63,807 bases of DNA. It comes from Planctomycetia bacterium (GTDB lineage: Bacteria > Planctomycetota > Planctomycetia > Pirellulales > Thermoguttaceae). The stretch spans positions 45,572 through 109,378 of the forward strand of contig JAUNMR010000010.1 of assembly GCA_030537455.1 (NCBI GenBank), read 5' to 3'. A program made the position numbers and the translations under genes. This document shows, one piece after another, positions 55,760 to 63,807 of this stretch (position 1 is its first letter; every line of letters begins with the position of its first letter). The notes beneath the pieces are model-generated. The model saw only the letters and a list, made by a program, of their open reading frames with translations. It was not told the origin of the DNA and ran no database searches.

Positions 55760-56797
55760 ATGAAAATAGTCGTGGTAGGCTCGCAGGGAACTTTGGGCAA
55801 TGCTCTGACAAAGTTTTGGAACGATCCTAAAGTAGCGCGTCGTCTTGCCGAACGCACCGGTGAAGCGCTCCAGACCAAGCGCGACGAGATTGTCCCGTTG
55901 AACCTACCCGATTTCGACGCCTGCTCGCGCATGCACGTCTTAGCAACCCTCGACGCCATACGTCCCGACGTAATTGTCAATGCCGCGGGCGTTAATAAAA
56001 TCGACTGGCTACAGTCTCGCGCTAACACCGCGCGCAATCTTCACGAACATGCGGTTTCTAATCTCAAGGCGGCCGCGACGCAGTCTCACGCGCTATTGGT
56101 TCAGTTTAGTTGCGCGGAAATTTTCTATCGCAATCGTTTAGAGCACGGCGTACAGGACGAACGCGCGGTCGCCTCGACCACGGAACTTGCGCGCAAGAGT
56201 ACGCCGACCTTTGATTCGCCCGAACTGACCGACCTTCCTGTCGACCCATGCGCGCCAGGTTTTCACGAATACCACGTGCCTAACCCCGCGAGCGTGTATG
56301 CTAAGACAAAACTGGAGAGCGAACGCGTCGCTGCGGAGGCGCAAGACTCCCTAATCCTGAGATTTTCATCCCTCTTTGGCGATTCGACGCCGTTTTCTAG
56401 CGGTAATTTAATCGAGTCGTCGCTCAACGCGTTTCGGCGCGCCTCGACTCTCTCGGTTCTCAACGACGTCGTTGCGGAACCGGTGTGGACGATCGACCTG
56501 GTGTGCGCCTTGAAATCGGCCTTGAGTCTTAATGTTCGCGGTCTGTTGCACTTAACTGGTAATTCGCGCGCAACTCCTTTGGAAACAATACAATACGTTA
56601 TCGAACGTACGCGCGTGCGCGGTAAGAACGCCGTTGGTATTAGTTTAGCCGACTACGGCGTGAGCGCGCCCCATTCTCGCTTTAAGGTTCTGACCTCTCA
56701 ACGAGCGAGCGATTATCCCGGACTTTACACGATACCGACCTGGCGCGAAGCGTTAAACGACTTCTTTAAGTGGCGTGAAGTGCAGCTGGATTTCTAG
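55760..56797 (+). CDS. RmlD-like NAD(P)-dependent sugar reductase
   Basis: The 345-residue extended SDR protein has [19 protein letters not shown] (Rossmann), [25 protein letters not shown] in place of the usual STDYVFDG, the YxxxK motif in [10 protein letters not shown], and [10 protein letters not shown] near the end. RmlD reduces dTDP-4-dehydrorhamnose. Residues around the substrate loop differ, so the product may be another deoxysugar. An AGGAG lies upstream. pgi follows on the same strand with its own promoter. Confidence 0.85.
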   Translation: MKIVVVGSQGTLGNALTKFWNDPKVARRLAERTGEALQTKRDEIVPLNLPDFDACSRMHVLATLDAIRPDVIVNAAGVNKIDWLQSRANTARNLHEHAVSNLKAAATQSHALLVQFSCAEIFYRNRLEHGVQDERAVASTTELARKSTPTFDSPELTDLPVDPCAPGFHEYHVPNPASVYAKTKLESERVAAEAQDSLILRFSSLFGDSTPFSSGNLIESSLNAFRRASTLSVLNDVVAEPVWTIDLVCALKSALSLNVRGLLHLTGNSRATPLETIQYVIERTRVRGKNAVGISLADYGVSAPHSRFKVLTSQRASDYPGLYTIPTWREALNDFFKWREVQLDF

Positions 56798-56820
56798 CGC
56801 CTTTTGCCAACTTGACCGCC

Positions 56821-56848
56821 TTGTTATTTTATGTTCAGCAGATATAAT
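56821..56848 (+). promoter_or_regulatory. putative promoter for pgi
   Basis: TTGTTA (56821-56826) and TATAAT (56843-56848) have a 16-base spacer, about 60 bases before the GTG start of pgi. Confidence 0.55.
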
Positions 56849-56909
56849 TTACGTCCACACGCGCGTGTACGCGCCTAAGATTTACGAACACAAGACAGGA
56901 GCTTTGGCT

Positions 56910-58553
56910 GTGACGTCGAAACTTATGCAATCGAGCGCATGGAAAAACCTTGCGTCTCATCAACAGGAACTTGAATCTGTCTCCATGCGACAGATGTTTG
57001 CCGACGATCCGGAGCGATTTAAGAAATTCTCCATAGAATATGACGGCGTTCTCTTTGATTATTCGAAAAATCGCATAACCGAAAAGACGATCGCGCTTCT
57101 GGTCGACCTTGCGAATCAAGCAGGTCTTCCTCAGATGATCGAAGCAATGTTCACGGGCGAGAAGATCAATGTGACGGAACGTCGCGCGGTTCTGCACGTT
57201 GCGTTGCGCAACCGTTGCAACGCTCCGATTTACGTCGACGGTAAAGACGTTATGCCCGACGTGAATCGCGTCCTTGATAAAATGAAGGATTTCTCCACGC
57301 GTGTTCGTGAAGGAAAGTGGCTCGGTTATACCGGCAAGCCGATCACCGACGTCGTTAATATCGGTATTGGCGGTTCCGACCTTGGTCCCTGCATGGTCTG
57401 TGAAGCGCTCACGCCTTATCAGACGAATATCACGCCGCACTTTGTCTCCAATGTAGACGGCACGCACATCGTTGAGACCTGTAAAAAGCTCGATCCCGAA
57501 ACGACGCTCTTTATTATTGCGTCGAAGACCTTTACCACACAAGAGACCATGACCAACGCGCAGACCGCGAAGGAATGGTTCCTCAAGAGCGCGAAAGACC
57601 CCAGCGCAGTGGCGAAGCATTTCGTTGCGCTCTCCACCAATCGTGAAGCGGTCGAAGCGTTCGGAATCGACCCGGAAAATATGTTCGAATTCTGGAACTG
57701 GGTCGGCGGACGTTATTCCCTCTGGTCTGCTATCGGTCTGAGTATTGCCCTGGCGGTCGGGTTCGAGAACTTCGAAGCGCTACTGAGCGGCGCTCACGAA
57801 ATCGACGAGTACTTCAGAAGCACGCCGTTCGAAAAGAATATACCCGTACTCATGGCGCTGCTGGGCGTGTGGTACAATAACTTCTGGAATGCCGAAACCC
57901 AAGCGATCCTTCCGTACGACCAGTATATGCGTCGTTTCCCCGCCTACCTGCAACAGGGCGATATGGAGAGCAACGGCAAGGGCGTCGATCGCGATAATAA
58001 CCGCGTCGATTATTCCACCGGTCAAATCGTCTGGGGCGAACCCGGCACTAATGGTCAGCATGCGTTCTATCAGCTGATCCACCAGGGTACGAAGCTCATT
58101 CCGTGTGATTTCCTTGCTCCGGCGCAAACGCAGAACCCCGTCGGCGATCATCATGTGAAACTCATTGCGAACTTCATTGCCCAAACCGAAGCGCTCATGA
58201 GGGGCAAGACAGAAGAAGAGGCGTATCAAGAGTTGATTAAGTCCGGTCTGGACGAAGCGGAAGCGCGCCGACTCGCTCCCTCGAAGGTCTTTACCGGCAA
58301 TCGCCCGACCAATACGATCTTCTTCACCAAGCTCGACCCGAAGACCCTCGGTATGCTCATCGCTATGTACGAAATGAAGATCTTCGTGCAAGGCGTTATC
58401 TGGAATGTCAATTCCTTTGATCAGATGGGTGTGGAACTGGGTAAACAACTCGCCAAGGCGGTCCTGCCCGAACTGACCAGCGCGAACCCGACTACCACGC
58501 ACGATAGCTCAACCAATGCTTTGATCGAATACTTCAAGAGCAAGAATAAATAG
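56910..58553 (+). CDS. pgi: glucose-6-phosphate isomerase
   Basis: The protein has 547 residues from a GTG at 56910 that follows AGGAG by eight bases; the length then matches the roughly 549-residue E. coli enzyme. Signatures include [42 protein letters not shown] and the catalytic-loop segment [15 protein letters not shown]-terminal Lys-containing segment ([13 protein letters not shown]) is present. It interconverts glucose-6-phosphate and fructose-6-phosphate in glycolysis. It is the last core gene before the repeat-rich accessory region. Confidence 0.98.
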   Translation: MTSKLMQSSAWKNLASHQQELESVSMRQMFADDPERFKKFSIEYDGVLFDYSKNRITEKTIALLVDLANQAGLPQMIEAMFTGEKINVTERRAVLHVALRNRCNAPIYVDGKDVMPDVNRVLDKMKDFSTRVREGKWLGYTGKPITDVVNIGIGGSDLGPCMVCEALTPYQTNITPHFVSNVDGTHIVETCKKLDPETTLFIIASKTFTTQETMTNAQTAKEWFLKSAKDPSAVAKHFVALSTNREAVEAFGIDPENMFEFWNWVGGRYSLWSAIGLSIALAVGFENFEALLSGAHEIDEYFRSTPFEKNIPVLMALLGVWYNNFWNAETQAILPYDQYMRRFPAYLQQGDMESNGKGVDRDNNRVDYSTGQIVWGEPGTNGQHAFYQLIHQGTKLIPCDFLAPAQTQNPVGDHHVKLIANFIAQTEALMRGKTEEEAYQELIKSGLDEAEARRLAPSKVFTGNRPTNTIFFTKLDPKTLGMLIAMYEMKIFVQGVIWNVNSFDQMGVELGKQLAKAVLPELTSANPTTTHDSSTNALIEYFKSKNK

Positions 58554-58627
58554 TCAGTCATTAGAAGCGGTTTTATACCGACCCTTGCCAGTTCGAATAC
58601 TCCAGTTCGATAATATACGCGAATTTT

Positions 58628-58662
58628 ATAACGATTCCTTCGACCTTTGGAGGAATCGTTAT
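58628..58662. repeat. 12-bp perfect hairpin at the left edge of the repeat region
   Basis: Arms 58628-58639 and 58651-58662 are perfectly complementary with an 11-base loop. There is no T-run, so it is probably not a terminator. It overlaps the outer end of the left inverted repeat. Confidence 0.6.
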
Positions 58663-58730
58663 GAAGAAGCGTACGTAACTGGAAGTGAGCCAACTGCTGA
58701 ACAAGGGTCGAAAATACCGCTTTTTTTACA
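58650..58730 (+). repeat. inverted repeat, left arm
   Basis: This segment matches the reverse complement of 63564-63649. The best part (58678-58715) is nearly identical over about 40 bases. The two arms face each other across about 4.9 kb holding the large caspase/FGE gene. Confidence 0.8.
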
Positions 58731-58776
58731 CGGCGGGCGTCAACCTCGTCGATCGCCCAAAATGCATACAAACCAC

Positions 58777-58853
58777 ACGCAAAGCGGGGGGCATGGCGTT
58801 TGGTTTGTTTTGTCCGCAGGCTGAAGCCTGCGGGGGCGCCCCGTGGCGTAAAA
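58777..58853 (-). repeat. modular palindromic repeat, diverged inverted copy
   Basis: It contains a GCAGGCTGAAGCCTGC palindrome and a GGGGCGCCCC element ending in gcgtaaaa, the same building blocks as the 62.6-63.5 kb repeats. Confidence 0.6.
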
Positions 58854-58900
58854 TCTCAAGCGTTTCCTTGAGAGGGCGTCAACTGGAATCATCACACTGG

Positions 58901-58931
58901 CAGTGAGAGTTATGAAGCTGCTTCTAATTCC
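58901..58931 (+). repeat. short repeat with GAGAGTTATGAA core, copy 1
   Basis: It matches the 63710-63736 repeat and the reverse complement of 62521-62555. Confidence 0.6.
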
Positions 58932-59161
58932 CTGACACGTTACATTCGTCGGGCGCTGTAGCGCCTCAAGTTTGGCGACTTTGGCTTGCGTTTGTAAACG
59001 GGAGCGTTCCCAGTGTGTCAGTAATCTTTGTAATTTCCCACGCCAAAATACTTTTAAATATATCTAGAAGCGCTATAATATCACTGATAATCTCCGGCGT
59101 GTGTTTAACGCTGGCTTTTAAGATTATGACGTCAATTTACAGTTCAATAGAGGGGCTAGAC

Positions 59162-62100
59162 GTGCGAGGGCATAGAGATAATAGAATCGTGGCGCTTGCG
59201 CTTATTGTGTTGGTCTTGGCGACTTGCGTCGTATTTGCCGGGCTATCGCGCGTAGTAGCGGCGGGCCAGAGCGACTCGAGCGTTCGTGGCAAGGGGCTGG
59301 GGGACGCTAAGCCGATCGTTATTGAAGGCAAAGCGGACAAGGACGTGCATGTAACTTCCGGGTGGAAGCTCTTTTTGGTCGGAACGAATCGCTATGACAA
59401 TATGGAAAACAACGACCTTCACTATGCCGTCAAAGACGTGGAGGCGTTAAAGAACCGCTTTATTGAGTTAGGGGTTCCTCAAGAGAATATTACGATTCTC
59501 ACATCGGAGTCCCGCGGCATCTTACTACCAGAGAAGAAGAATATCGAGACCGCCTTCGACAAATTCATTGCGAGCCTCAAGAAGGGCGATTGCGCGTTCG
59601 TCTACCTGAGCGGTCATGGCTTTCGTTTTGACAGGGATAAACGCGCGTTCTATGCGCCCCGAAACGTAGACGTGACGTCCAAAGCGACCATTATTGCAAC
59701 GTCTGTCTCAATTGACAAAATGATAGCTGCGCTACAAAATAGCGCGGCAAATCTCAAGTGGATGACAGTCGACGCGTGTCGTAACGACCCGACGAAATAT
59801 TTGGACGACGAGTCGACTGCGACCGACAAGGACATGAAGGCTATTGGCGTAGCGAAGAGTTTTATCGTTGATTCCGAAGGTCTGCCGGACACGTTTATCT
59901 TTATGCAGGGCTGTAAAGACGGTCAGTGTTCAATTGAATCGCCGGAACTGGAGCAGGGACTTATGACCTACTCCCTGCTAGAGGCGCTTCGCTACGACGA
60001 CAACCCGGCGGATCGTTCAGAAAAGTTCGAACTAAAACTAGTCGATCTTTTAAGTTACGTTCAGTCTCGCACGGAGGAACTTGCGCGTCTTTGTCGCGAC
60101 CGTGCGAATCGTCCTTGTTCTCAAAGTCCCGCAATTACGAATTTCAGTCTTGAAAACACGACCTTTCTCACAAATCTGCGTCGCGAAGGACTCACGCGCG
60201 AGCAGTGGCAGGAGCGTAAGAACGGAGAGGAACGATTCTTAGAGTATCTTCAGAACAGCGACTTTGAGCGCGCACAGGGCGCCCTAACGACGCTCGTAGA
60301 CTATTATCAGGGCGGAACGGAGTCGCAACAGTACTTGGCGCTCCAGGAGCGTCTTGAGGACGCCATGATTAAGACAGAGGAAGAGAGATTCTCAAAGTAT
60401 CTCTCTGACAATGACTTTGACAACGCTCAGGAATCCCTTAAAACCCTTGCTAGCTATTATCCCGAGGGAACGGCGTCGAAGCAGTATCAGAGTCTCAACA
60501 AGCGTCTTGCGGACGCCAAGCTTGAAAAGGAGAAGGTCGACGCGCTAGCGCAGAAACAAAAAGAGGCTGACGAATACTATGAATACGCACGCAAAGCGTT
60601 GGATTCAAAGGAATATGCGTCGGCTTTGGGCTACATTGACAGCGCCATAGAACGCAGTGATTCGCCCAAATATAAGAGTTTTCGTAACGGCGTGCTCACT
60701 ATCGCAATTAAGGGCGCAGTTGAAGACGCAATTATCTCAGGTAATGTACAGAAGGCGAAGAATCTGAACAAGTACCTCGCCGAACTGGACGCGAAAACGG
60801 CTAAGGAAAACGAGTCAAGAATAGCGGAGTTAGAACAGCCCAAAGCGGGCGAACTCAAAACTCTCACAATCGCCGGGGTTGAGGTGAACTTTCACTGGGC
60901 GCCTGCCGGGACGTTCATGATGGGCAGTCCGGAGGACGAGGAAGGGCGTGACAGAGACGAGACTCAACACAACGTCCAACTAACACAAGGTTTCTGGATT
61001 GCGGAGACGGAAACGACGCAGGAGCTTTGGCTGGCTGTGATGGGTTATAATCTCAGTGAATTTAAAGATTCTGAACAGTTGCCAGTAGAGACGGTTAGTT
61101 GGCATGATTGTCAAGATTTTGTTCAGAAGCTCAATAGTTCTCACAGTAACGCGTTGCCTAGCGGTTATAAATATGCTATGCCAACGGAAGCGCAGTGGGA
61201 GTATGCGTGTCGCGCTGGGACATCGACGCCCTTTAATTTCGGTTCAGTTCTAAACGGCGATAAGGCGAACTGTAGAGGAGACGCCCCTTACGGCACAAGC
61301 ACGACAGGTACGAACCTAGAGAAGACGACGCCAGTGAAGAGCTACGCCCCCAACGCTTGGGGCTTGTTCGATATGCACGGCAACGTGTTGGAGTGGTGTG
61401 CGGATTGGTTCGACTCAGATTACTATGCGAGCTCGTCGGCAACGCAGGATCCGACAGGAGCTAGTAGCGGCGAGTACCGCGTCCTGCGCGGCGGCTCCTG
61501 GTACTACGACGCCAAGGACAGCCGGTCGGCGTGCCGATACCGTAGCTTGCCAGATAACCAGATCAATAACATTGGGTTCCGACTGGTCTTAGTTCGAGTA
61601 GATTCATATCAACAACAGACGTTGATCGCAAGTGGAAGCAAAGCTGGCGAGTTGAAGACGTTAATGATTGCCGGGGTTGATGTGAACTTCCACTGGGCGC
61701 CCGCTGGCGCTTTCATGATGGGCAGCCCAGAGGACGAGGAGGATCGTTATTCTGCCTGGGAAAAACAATGCGAAGTCATGCTAACGCAGGGTTTTTGGAT
61801 TGCGGAGACGGAAACGACGCAGGAGCTGTGGCAGACGGTGATGGGGAATAATCCCAGCCGCTTTAAGGGATCTGATCAGTTGCCAGTTGAGATGGTTAGT
61901 TGGGAGGATTGCCAAGAGTTTATAGAGAAGCTCAACGTCAGTTACGGTAGCGAGTTACCTAGCGGATACAAATACGCCCTACCGACGGAGGCACAGTGGG
62001 AATATGCATGTCGTGCCGGTACAACGACTCCTTTTAATTTTGGTTCAACGTTGAACGGCGATAAGGCAAACTGTGACGGTAATTACCCTTATGGCACAAG

Positions 62101-62356
62101 TACAAAGGGCGCAGACAAAGAGAAGACAACGCTGGTGAAGAGCTACGAACCGAACAATTGGGGCTTGTACGACATGCACGGTAACGTGGAGGAATGGTGC
62201 GCCTGGTTCGGGGAGCATTACTACGACCCCCGCGTCCTGCGTGGCGGCTCCTGGAACAAGCGCGCTAAGAGCTGTCGGTCAGCGTACGCGATGATCCTCT
62301 CCCCGGATCTACGGTACGACGACTGCGGGTTCCGGATTGTCCTAGTTCGAAAATAG
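59162..62356 (+). CDS. exported caspase-like protein with two FGE-sulfatase/C-type-lectin-fold modules
   Basis: The protein has 1064 residues from a GTG at 59162, preceded by AGAGGGGC; in-frame starts at 59015 and 59126 are alternatives. A signal/anchor (VALALIVLVLATCVVFAG) leads to a peptidase C14-type domain (about 67-330) with His152 in YLSGHGF and Cys206 in VDACRND. Two 50-residue helical repeats (FLEYLQNSDFERAQ, FSKYLSDNDFDNAQ) follow, then FGE-sulfatase modules at about 563-816 and 830-1064 (each with WAPAGxFMMGSPEDEE and RVLRGGSW). The formylglycine-generating cysteine pair is absent from both, so they are probably binding domains. A role in regulated proteolysis or conflict is inference. 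Confidence 0.87.
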   Translation: MRGHRDNRIVALALIVLVLATCVVFAGLSRVVAAGQSDSSVRGKGLGDAKPIVIEGKADKDVHVTSGWKLFLVGTNRYDNMENNDLHYAVKDVEALKNRFIELGVPQENITILTSESRGILLPEKKNIETAFDKFIASLKKGDCAFVYLSGHGFRFDRDKRAFYAPRNVDVTSKATIIATSVSIDKMIAALQNSAANLKWMTVDACRNDPTKYLDDESTATDKDMKAIGVAKSFIVDSEGLPDTFIFMQGCKDGQCSIESPELEQGLMTYSLLEALRYDDNPADRSEKFELKLVDLLSYVQSRTEELARLCRDRANRPCSQSPAITNFSLENTTFLTNLRREGLTREQWQERKNGEERFLEYLQNSDFERAQGALTTLVDYYQGGTESQQYLALQERLEDAMIKTEEERFSKYLSDNDFDNAQESLKTLASYYPEGTASKQYQSLNKRLADAKLEKEKVDALAQKQKEADEYYEYARKALDSKEYASALGYIDSAIERSDSPKYKSFRNGVLTIAIKGAVEDAIISGNVQKAKNLNKYLAELDAKTAKENESRIAELEQPKAGELKTLTIAGVEVNFHWAPAGTFMMGSPEDEEGRDRDETQHNVQLTQGFWIAETETTQELWLAVMGYNLSEFKDSEQLPVETVSWHDCQDFVQKLNSSHSNALPSGYKYAMPTEAQWEYACRAGTSTPFNFGSVLNGDKANCRGDAPYGTSTTGTNLEKTTPVKSYAPNAWGLFDMHGNVLEWCADWFDSDYYASSSATQDPTGASSGEYRVLRGGSWYYDAKDSRSACRYRSLPDNQINNIGFRLVLVRVDSYQQQTLIASGSKAGELKTLMIAGVDVNFHWAPAGAFMMGSPEDEEDRYSAWEKQCEVMLTQGFWIAETETTQELWQTVMGNNPSRFKGSDQLPVEMVSWEDCQEFIEKLNVSYGSELPSGYKYALPTEAQWEYACRAGTTTPFNFGSTLNGDKANCDGNYPYGTSTKGADKEKTTLVKSYEPNNWGLYDMHGNVEEWCAWFGEHYYDPRVLRGGSWNKRAKSCRSAYAMILSPDLRYDDCGFRIVLVRK

Positions 62357-62432
62357 GTTGCCTTCCGGTGGGCGCGTAAGCGGCGCCCATTGCGGCGGAT
62401 GCGGTTTGCTTTATGTAAACGATAGCGTAGCG

Positions 62433-62473
62433 CTCCACGCCAGAGAGCTTGGCTCCGCCAAGTCAGCGTGGAG
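62433..62473. repeat. nested hairpin downstream of the caspase/FGE gene
   Basis: Outer arms CTCCACGC (62433-62440) and GCGTGGAG (62466-62473) enclose an inner hairpin CTTGGC/GCCAAG (62448-62462). No T-run follows. Confidence 0.6.
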
Positions 62474-62520
62474 TGAGGACGCGGGGACTGTGTCTGTGAA
62501 TTTCCTCAGCGTGTCAATAT

Positions 62521-62555
62521 TTCTAGAAGCAGTTTCATAACTCTCCCTGACAGGG
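62521..62555 (-). repeat. short repeat with GAGAGTTATGAA core, inverted copy
   Basis: Its reverse complement reads through GGGAGAGTTATGAAACTG, matching the copies near 58.9 and 63.7 kb. Confidence 0.6.
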
Positions 62556-62647
62556 CGCGTATTTCATTGACTCCCTCACAAGGAGTCGCTTGCGTATTTT
62601 ACGCTTGGCTTTAACCTGCTGATAGAACGACCAACCCGCTATCACGA

Positions 62648-62950
62648 CCGCTTTGCGTTTTTTTACGCGCAGACGCAGTCCGCGTCGCCGCCCCGCAGGG
62701 GCGCCCAGCCGTGAGGCTTTGCCTCCGGATAAATACAAACCAAACACTATGCCCTCCGCTTTGCGTTTTTTTACGCGCGGACGCAGTCCGCGTTGCCGCC
62801 CCGTAGGGGCGTCCAGCCGTGAGGCTTTAGCCTCCGGATAAATACAAACCAAACACTATGCCCTCCGCTTTGCGTTTTTTTACGCGCGGACGCAGTCCGC
62901 GTCGCCGCCCCGCAGGGGCGTCCAGCCGTGAGGCTTTAGCCTCCGGATAA
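62648..62950 (+). repeat. three tandem copies of a 108-109 bp modular palindromic repeat
   Basis: Copies begin near 62648, 62756 and 62865; the third is truncated. Each copy is a string of palindromes: gcgtttttttacgc, a GCGGACGCAGTCCGCG element, GCCCCGCAGGGGC, and GAGGCTTTAGCCTC. Copies differ at only a few positions, some of them paired within the palindromes. Confidence 0.85.
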
Positions 62951-63284
62951 AAAGCGTCTGACGCCGCGTTCATTCGGCAGTTGAAAACGTTATATAATTA
63001 ATACTTCTGCAGCAGTGACGTCTGAGATTATGCGTCAATTTTTCTATGTATGGGCTTGGGGACGATTGGAGCAATCTTCGCGTGATTCATGGTGAAATCA
63101 AGCTGTATCTCTTATCGATGATTTTGATAGTATTTCCACACGCGGCGGATTAAACGAACTACGTCCGATTAGGTCATTGTAACCACTGGGTAAAGGCGAC
63201 GGATTGACCTGGCTTTTGAGCGTGGATCGCGGTCGTTGCCCGAGCGTAAATAACTCAAGTCTATCGTGACAGCGTTTAGTTCGT

Positions 63285-63376
63285 ATTTATCCGGAGGCTA
63301 AAGCCTCACGGCTGGGCTGCCCCAGAGGGGCAGATCGCCACGGGCTTTGCCCGTGGCGTAAAAAAACGCAAGGCGG
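63285..63376 (-). repeat. modular palindromic repeat, inverted copy
   Basis: It reads as the reverse complement of the 108-bp unit with one palindrome replaced by a different one (CCACGGGCTTTGCCCGTGG). Confidence 0.75.
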
Positions 63377-63459
63377 TCGTGAGAGCAGGTTGGTTGTTTT
63401 AGTTGTTGGTTCAGCCAGGCGTAAAATAGGGCGACTGAGCGCTGAAGCGGTTAGTTCGT

Positions 63460-63540
63460 CTTATCCGGAGCCCAAGGTCTCCGGCTGGACGCGACGCGGA
63501 CTGTGTCCGCGCGTAAAAAAACGCAAAGCGGAGGGCACAG
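63460..63540 (-). repeat. modular palindromic repeat, second inverted copy
   Basis: It contains the GCGGACTGTGTCCGC palindrome and gcgtaaaaaaacgc, and lacks the GCCCCGCAGGGGC module. Confidence 0.7.
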
Positions 63541-63563
63541 CGTGTGGTTTACATGCCCGCGTC

Positions 63564-63649
63564 GTAAAATAACGCGATATTTTCGACCCTTGTTCAGCAG
63601 TTGGCTCTCTTCCAGTTACGTACGTACGCTTCTTTCTAATTGATTCCTC
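63564..63649 (-). repeat. inverted repeat, right arm
   Basis: This segment is the reverse complement of 58650-58730 (see left arm). The arm includes a tandem gtac duplication (tacgtacgtac) not present on the left. Confidence 0.8.
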
Positions 63650-63709
63650 GTAAGTCTAAGGCGTCGTTCAAAATACGCGTCTTTTATGGAACAGGTATAC
63701 ACGCTCAGG

Positions 63710-63736
63710 CAGGGAGAGTTATGAAACTTCTTCTAG
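63710..63736 (+). repeat. short repeat with GAGAGTTATGAA core, copy 3
   Basis: It lies just outside the right inverted-repeat arm. It contains an ATG-initiated frame of about 11 codons that resembles a truncated gene start (MKLLLV), but it cannot be called a gene. Confidence 0.6.
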
Positions 63737-63807
63737 TCGCGCCTTGTGCCGCGTGACGACGTCAAAAGGAAACGCCTCAATATCGCGTAAGTTGCGGTAT
63801 TGAGGCG

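Larger units (their letters stand above)
62951..63807. other. repeat-rich tail without a supported gene
   Basis: Apart from the repeats listed separately, this stretch holds only short frames, several of which run through the palindromic repeats. No RNA gene or promoter could be supported. Confidence 0.45.

Noticed and set aside
58911..58935. Leader peptide or toxin starting MKLLL
   Set aside because: The frame stops after seven codons and its copies differ after the first residues, so it fits a repeat end better than a peptide gene.
62535..62852. Reverse-strand open frame of about 105 codons through the tandem repeats
   Set aside because: It is formed by the palindromic 108-bp repeats read in one frame. 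Its peptide is just the repeat translated twice, without a ribosome binding site.
62648..62950. CRISPR-like array
   Set aside because: Copies are directly adjacent 108-109 bp units with no unique spacers, and no cas genes are nearby.
1..63807. tRNA, rRNA or other structured RNA genes
   Set aside because: I looked for T-arm-like segments (GGTTCRANYCC) with matching acceptor stems and found none. The few GTTCGAAT-type matches have no cloverleaf around them.

Overview
The window looks like a chromosomal segment of a planctomycete, probably a member of the Pirellulales. The best evidence is a pair of exported proteins that carry the planctomycete N-terminal sorting signature (LEARMLLS, with the RTLRVED stretch before it). 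Supporting evidence is a Tat-exported Gfo/Idh/MocA protein, a DUF6677-like membrane protein, a RpoD with a TTG start, a solitary microcompartment shell protein, and membrane-anchored paralogues of a type I know from planctomycetes. Base composition is mid-GC and rich in gcg/cgc/gacgtc. Several sigma70-type promoters (TTGaca-N16/17-TAtaaT) and U-tailed hairpin terminators can be read directly.

Layout. 1-4.3 kb: Ski2-like helicase (cut by the window edge), A-type Fe-S carrier, CbpA-type co-chaperone. 4.5-7.8 kb: two tandem paralogous membrane-anchored coiled-coil proteins of unknown function. 8.3-22.8 kb: housekeeping genes (uppP, purD, LutA-like Fe-S protein, cyclase, two exported TPR-type proteins, M50 protease, purC, MurE-like ligase, MocA-type oxidoreductase, McsA-like protein). 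23.2-32.2 kb: an AT-richer accessory block. It holds a tandemly duplicated two-gene operon, each copy encoding an exported Calx-beta/cadherin-like/caspase-like protein plus a small exported partner, with a glycosyltransferase downstream. 32.8-41 kb: recQ, an rpiB-like gene, glycosyltransferases, a thioredoxin-like protein and an outer-membrane-type protein. 41-44.4 kb: a solitary N6-adenine methyltransferase and a UmuD/LexA-type protein with an AT-hook/ribbon-helix-helix-like front end. 45-47.6 kb: a CE1-type esterase and a GH10 xylanase in adjacent frames, joined across an A10 tract. 49.4-58.6 kb: rpoD, a DUF6677-like gene, thioesterase, SDR epimerase, nadA, PduT-like shell protein, RmlD-like reductase, pgi. 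58.6-63.8 kb: a repeat-rich accessory region bounded by an inverted repeat, carrying one large exported caspase-like protein with two FGE-sulfatase/C-type-lectin-fold modules.

The most unusual signals are the following. The esterase/xylanase pair has a dnaX-like A AAA AAG slippery heptamer, which could yield a secreted esterase-xylanase fusion. The duplicated exported caspase-like operon keeps a long conserved leader and, in one copy, an exact-consensus promoter. The caspase/double-FGE protein sits between inverted repeats beside a cluster of modular palindromic repeats. The self-cleaving repressor-like protein has its own unusual DNA-binding front end. The PduT-like shell protein keeps the Fe-S cysteine but has no microcompartment operon around it. 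All functional statements are read from motifs by eye; no database search was run.
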